The notes under the pieces: generated by a model
Told to the model about the DNA's origin: nothing
Databases searched by the model: none
The model's input: the letters and a program-made list of their open reading frames with translations, nothing else
Part shown: in pieces, positions 60,599-64,000 of the stretch
How the letters are laid out: each line of letters opens with the position of its first letter
How positions within the stretch are numbered: position 1 is the first letter of the stretch
Made by a program: the position numbers and the translations under genes
DNA from: CAZAQV01 sp964487255
GTDB lineage: Bacteria; Myxococcota_A; Polyangia; Polyangiales; CAZAQV01
Direction of reading: 5' to 3'
DNA: 64,000 bases
Assembly (NCBI GenBank): GCA_964487255.1
Contig: CAZAQV010000005.1
Coordinates: forward strand, 124,001-188,000

Positions 60599-61222
60599 AT
60601 GAGCTTCCTTTCTCCGCGCCATTGGCTGGGTGCGGCCGTTTTTGCCGCTCTTTCCGCTGTTTCCAGTTCGGGGTCGGCCACCACGATGGAGGCCATCTCG
60701 TTGGCAGACCTCTCCCTGGAGGCATCCGTCATCGTCGTGGGCACGGTGCGTGCACGCTCAAGTGAATATGACGAGTTTGGGCGAATCGTCACCGACCACC
60801 ACATTGAGGTTCACGAGGTTTGGAAAGGCCCCAAGCACTTCACCTCCGTCCTGATGCGTTCGCTTGGCGGCGAGGTCGGCGAGCTCGCGATGACCGTTCC
60901 TGGCGCACCCCACCTTGGTGTCGGGCAGACCGCGCTCTTCTTCTTGCGGCCGAGTGCGCTACGCAACCCGAGCCCAACGTGGCTCAAACCGCTGGGTATG
61001 TCGCAAGGTGTGTTTCGAATCACCGCGGCGCACGTTAACGCGCCAGGGGGTGGAGTCACGGCGCCAACCGTGATGCCGGGAGGTCAGGGACTTCGCTTGC
61101 TCAAGTTCGGACCCGACGGCGCACCGGTCGAAGCTGGCTCTGCCGTCCCGACTCCAACGGAACTCGACGATTTGCGTCGTGCAGTCCTGCTCCTGCTCAA
61201 CCAACAGGTGGGGCGACAATGA
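60599..61222 (+). CDS. Exported protein paired with matrixin
   Basis: 207 residues from ATG 60599, signal peptide ALSAVSSSGSA-T, then a beta-rich domain with MEAISLADLSLEASVIVVGTVRA, EVHEVWKG, VGQTALFFLRP. This type of protein often precedes matrixin-like proteases in Myxococcota. Its stop overlaps the start of the matrixin (ATGA), so translation is coupled and the two probably act together outside the cell. Confidence 0.75.
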   Translation: MSFLSPRHWLGAAVFAALSAVSSSGSATTMEAISLADLSLEASVIVVGTVRARSSEYDEFGRIVTDHHIEVHEVWKGPKHFTSVLMRSLGGEVGELAMTVPGAPHLGVGQTALFFLRPSALRNPSPTWLKPLGMSQGVFRITAAHVNAPGGGVTAPTVMPGGQGLRLLKFGPDGAPVEAGSAVPTPTELDDLRRAVLLLLNQQVGRQ

Positions 61223-62109
61223 GCGACGGGAGGCGTTGTCTTCCGGCGTTGCTGCTATGCGCCGCGCTTGTTCTCGGCCTCGCTTCGCCCGTCGCTGCGT
61301 ATTGTCGACTTACCACCGTCAAAGACGCGGTACCCGACGCGGATGGGTGCATTCGCGTAGGCATCCCGCTTTCCTGGGACCGGCGCTGTTTCACCTACAC
61401 CTTGCAAGAAGATGGTGCGAATGGAATCCCGTGGAACGACGTTCGCGAGATGGTTGCGCTCTCGTTTATTCCCTGGACCAACGTGACGTGCGGTGGGCGC
61501 GACTTGGGCATCGAGTTTTCCCGAACCGAACAGACGACGGCCTACAATCGCCCCTACTTCAACACCGACGATGGCGGAAATCACAACGCCGTGATTTTCG
61601 TCGACGATTGGGACAGCCGCGACCATGATCCTCGTGCCTTTGCGCTCACGACGGTTTGGCACGACAAGAGCAACGGGCGCATTGTCGATGGGGACATGGA
61701 GATCAACGAGAGTCGCGGTCGGTTGGGCGTCTGCGCGATCAACAACCGCTGTGATGTCGACAGTGGTTGCCAGACTGTGGACCTGGCGAACGTCGTGACG
61801 CACGAGGCCGGGCATTTTCTCGGGTTGGCGCATTCCGACGTCATGACCTCCACCATGTATAACAGCGCACCCGTTGGCGAGACCTGCAAACGTACACTCG
61901 AAGAAGACGACGTCGAGGGCATCTGTGCAGCGTATCCGGCAGGCTCGCTGCCTGAGCAGTGCAACCCGACGCCAAACGGTGGCTATGGATTTTCGGGACC
62001 ATCGACGTCAAGCAGTTGCACCTGCGCGGCGCGATCGCCCCAACAAGCCTGGTTGGCTGCGCTCGTTCTCTTCAGCGCGTTGCTCGCGCGTCGCAGACAT
62101 TTGCGATGA
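61219..62109 (+). CDS. Matrixin-like metalloprotease with MYXO-CTERM tail
   Basis: 296 residues. Signal peptide PVAA-Y, catalytic zinc motif HEAGHFLGLAH (195-205) with a Met-turn (TMY), and Cys pairs in the pro-like N-terminal part. The C-terminus has a Ser/Cys motif (SCTC), a membrane helix and RRR: the MYXO-CTERM sorting signal, specific to Myxococcota, which leads to surface display by a rhombosortase-like path. Overlaps the previous gene by 4 bases. Confidence 0.9.
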   Translation: MSDGRRCLPALLLCAALVLGLASPVAAYCRLTTVKDAVPDADGCIRVGIPLSWDRRCFTYTLQEDGANGIPWNDVREMVALSFIPWTNVTCGGRDLGIEFSRTEQTTAYNRPYFNTDDGGNHNAVIFVDDWDSRDHDPRAFALTTVWHDKSNGRIVDGDMEINESRGRLGVCAINNRCDVDSGCQTVDLANVVTHEAGHFLGLAHSDVMTSTMYNSAPVGETCKRTLEEDDVEGICAAYPAGSLPEQCNPTPNGGYGFSGPSTSSSCTCAARSPQQAWLAALVLFSALLARRRHLR

Positions 62110-62152
62110 GCGCGACAATGACGGCGCACGCTGGCGATGTTACCCTCTGTTC

Positions 62153-63589
62153 GTGAGCGAATGCCGAGATCCAGGCCCAACCCTCGAACTTAACGGGGAG
62201 CAGGTGCGCATCGACGAGGCCGATCCGAATACGACGCTCCTAGGATGGCTTCGTCGCCGTGGCCTGACGGGCACGAAGGAAGGCTGCGCGGAGGGAGAGT
62301 GCGGCGCGTGCGCTGTGGCCATCGTCGAAGAAGTTGATGGTGTCCAGCAGTATCGCAGCGTCAACAGTTGCCTGCTGCCGCTCTACGCCGCGGTCGGTCG
62401 GCAAGTCGTCACGGTTGAGGGTGTGGGCGACCCCAGCAACATGCACCCCGTACAACAAGCGATGGTCGAGATGGGTGGCTCACAATGTGGCTACTGCACG
62501 CCCGGTTTCGTCGTTTCGATGTTTTCTGAATACTATCGGCCGGGTCGGGGCGCCTTCGACCTTGAGGCCATCGGTGGTAACCTGTGCCGCTGCACCGGTT
62601 ACCGTCCCATCATTGCGGCGGCACAGAAGCTCCCCGTCCTCGAGGCCGCGGGCGATGACCTGCACTATCAGCGCCTACATCCAGCCCGTGTCGAAGCCCT
62701 TGAACCCTTTGAGACGAGCGCGGCAGGACGCGCCATCGCGAGGCCGACCGAGCTCTCTGAAGCGCTGCGCTGGCTCGCCCAACCGGGTGAGACGAAGGTG
62801 ATCGCTGGTGGCACCGACGCCGTCGTCGAGATCAACCAGCGACACACTCGACACCAACGCGTGCTGCTCATTGATCAGCTCAAAGAGCTTCGTGGCGTCT
62901 TGGAGAACGACGCTGCCTTGGTGATCGGCGCTTGCGAACCGCTGGCTAATATCGAGGACCAGCTTCACGGACGAGCGGACGCCATGGACCAGCTGTTTCC
63001 GCTATTTTCCTCGCGATTGATCAGGCACCGAGCAACCCTCGGGGGCAACCTTTGTAACGCCTCGCCCATCGGGGATGGTCCGCCTGTTCTGCTCGCGCTC
63101 GACGCTTCGGTTGAGGCGAGTTCCCTCGATGAAGCAGGACACCTCAAAGCGCGTTCGATCGAACTTGCCGACTTTTTTACGGGATATCGTCAGACGCTGC
63201 TCCATCCGCACGAGCTGCTAACCATCGTTCGCGTCCCAAAGCCCCTGCCCGACATCAGCCGGTTCTACAAGGTTTCGAAGCGCGTGCTCGATGACATCTC
63301 CACGGTGGCTGCGGCGTTTGCGCTCTGGTTTGACGGAGAACACGTTCGTCAGGCGCGACTGGCCTATGGAGGCGTTGCGGCAACGCCCGTTCGCGCCTAT
63401 CAGGCCGAGCAAGCCCTCGTTGGGAAAGCTTGGAATGAGCAGTCTTGGTCCGAGGCGCGGGCTCTTTTGCAAAGTGCATTCACGCCGATGGACGACCACC
63501 GTGGAAGTGCGAAGTATCGTTCGGAAATGGTCGGACGCTTGTTCGACAAGTTTTTCGCGCAGACTCACGTTCGGGAGAGCGCTGCATGA
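62153..63589 (+). CDS. xdhA: Xanthine dehydrogenase FeS/FAD subunit
   Basis: 478 residues from GTG 62153; the frame open to 61874 overlaps the matrixin and is rejected. N-terminal 2Fe-2S domain (about 10-75, GCAEGECGACAVAI), second 2Fe-2S (QCGYCTPGFV, CRCTGYRPI), FAD domain (about 185-370, VIAGGTDAVVEINQ, RHRATLGGNLCNASPIGDGPP), CO-dehydrogenase flavoprotein C-terminal domain. Oxidises xanthine to urate with the next gene's product. Overlaps xdhB by 4 bases. Confidence 0.94.
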   Translation: MSECRDPGPTLELNGEQVRIDEADPNTTLLGWLRRRGLTGTKEGCAEGECGACAVAIVEEVDGVQQYRSVNSCLLPLYAAVGRQVVTVEGVGDPSNMHPVQQAMVEMGGSQCGYCTPGFVVSMFSEYYRPGRGAFDLEAIGGNLCRCTGYRPIIAAAQKLPVLEAAGDDLHYQRLHPARVEALEPFETSAAGRAIARPTELSEALRWLAQPGETKVIAGGTDAVVEINQRHTRHQRVLLIDQLKELRGVLENDAALVIGACEPLANIEDQLHGRADAMDQLFPLFSSRLIRHRATLGGNLCNASPIGDGPPVLLALDASVEASSLDEAGHLKARSIELADFFTGYRQTLLHPHELLTIVRVPKPLPDISRFYKVSKRVLDDISTVAAAFALWFDGEHVRQARLAYGGVAATPVRAYQAEQALVGKAWNEQSWSEARALLQSAFTPMDDHRGSAKYRSEMVGRLFDKFFAQTHVRESAA

Positions 63590-64000
63590 GTTCTTCGGGA
63601 AAAGAAATCGTTGAGAGCCTGGTCGGAAAAACGATCTCCCACGAAAGTGCTTCGCTGCACGTGACTGGACGGGCCAAGTATACGGACGATCTGGTCGACC
63701 GTTTCGCGGGCTTGCTTCATGCCTGGCCAGTGCAGGCAACGGTGGCGTGTGGCCGCGTCGAATCGGTCGACGACGGCGAGGCGCTGAAGGTGCCTGGGGT
63801 CCTTTGCGTGCTCCGAAAAGAAGACGCGCGCGGTACCGCAAACGTCGGGCCCGCCAAGCTCGACGAGCCGATCTTTCCGGAACGCATCGTGTATCACGGG
63901 CAGCCGATTACTTGGGTGATCGCAGAGACTGAAGAGGCCGCGATTGAAGGTGCGTCGAAGGTCTCTGTCGAAGTGACCCCAGAGCATGCGGTGCTCTCCA
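63586..64000 (+). CDS. xdhB: Xanthine dehydrogenase molybdopterin subunit, cut by right window edge
   Basis: First 138 codons, ATG overlapping the xdhA stop. The N-terminal segment SASLHVTGRAKYTDDLVDRFAGLLHAWPVQA and DEPIFPERIVYHGQPITWVIAETEEAA are typical of the molybdenum-binding large subunit. The metal and molybdopterin domains lie outside the window. Confidence 0.93.
   Translation, partial: MSSSGKEIVESLVGKTISHESASLHVTGRAKYTDDLVDRFAGLLHAWPVQATVACGRVESVDDGEALKVPGVLCVLRKEDARGTANVGPAKLDEPIFPERIVYHGQPITWVIAETEEAAIEGASKVSVEVTPEHAVLS

Noticed and set aside
61874..62152. An N-terminal extension of xdhA over the matrixin tail
   Set aside because: The frame overlaps the MYXO-CTERM coding region and adds no domain; GTG 62153 fits the 2Fe-2S start.

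Overview
The window looks like chromosomal DNA of a high-GC, non-fermenting deltaproteobacterium-type organism, most probably Myxococcota. The pointers are a matrixin-type protease ending in a MYXO-CTERM-like sorting tail (61219-62109), two AgmX/GltJ-like proteins (zinc ribbon, GYF-like domain, one membrane helix, AgmX/PglI C-terminal domain), a DUF1592-DUF1552 pair, Asp/Ser-rich lipoproteins carrying VNTRs, a myxobacterial-style zinc-ribbon Ser/Thr kinase, and many single-gene lipoproteins. The genus cannot be fixed from sequence alone. I see no rRNA, tRNA, CRISPR array, insertion sequence or phage gene.

Layout. 1-16,000: the accessory part. Five proteins without recognisable bodies (partial gene at 1-1517, then 7447-9171, 9300-10346, 10542-12119 and 13874-14902) share a Flp-pilin-like N-terminal helix fused to large, unrelated-looking C-terminal bodies. 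They surround the pyruvate dehydrogenase genes (pdhA-pdhB and, separated by an opposing lipoprotein gene, pdhC) and a processive family 2 glycosyltransferase. 15,000-25,300: lectin lipoprotein, diguanylate cyclase, porin with a 28-Asp run, CysQ-like phosphatase, DUF1592/DUF1552 pair, TPR lipoprotein and a degenerate M16-like lipoprotein. 25,300-34,700: etfBA, first GltJ-like gene, aspS, M23-like peptidase, DUF938 methyltransferase, HtrA protease. 34,700-38,600: a gene-poor stretch with a 17-codon reading frame, structured repeats and a dispersed intergenic repeat that flanks rimO, followed by ferredoxin. 38,600-47,800: TonB-C/AgmX-like lipoprotein, Nit1-type amidase, then a compact minus-strand operon (GltJ-like, SctS/FliQ, SctT/FliR, hpt, FHA-GGDEF) preceded by a second one (biotin carrier protein, lipoprotein, MshEN-TPR protein). 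47,900-55,200: mgtE, otsA-otsB trehalose synthesis, an aldo/keto reductase with altered active site, thioredoxin-like protein, Ser/Thr kinase. 55,200-64,000: repeat-rich intergenic DNA, fbp, thioesterase, Ycf46-type AAA ATPase, TatT-like lipoprotein, secreted matrixin with its partner, and the start of a xanthine dehydrogenase operon running off the right edge.

How the parts fit. Central metabolism (PDH, ETF, FBPase, XDH, trehalose) is mixed with envelope and signalling genes. Two diguanylate cyclases, both keeping the RxxD inhibitory site, and a protein with a MshEN-like domain suggest local c-di-GMP signalling. The most unusual material is the family of pseudo-Flp fusion proteins and the repeat family around rimO and fbp, one short stretch of which also matches an extra coding segment inside pdhC.
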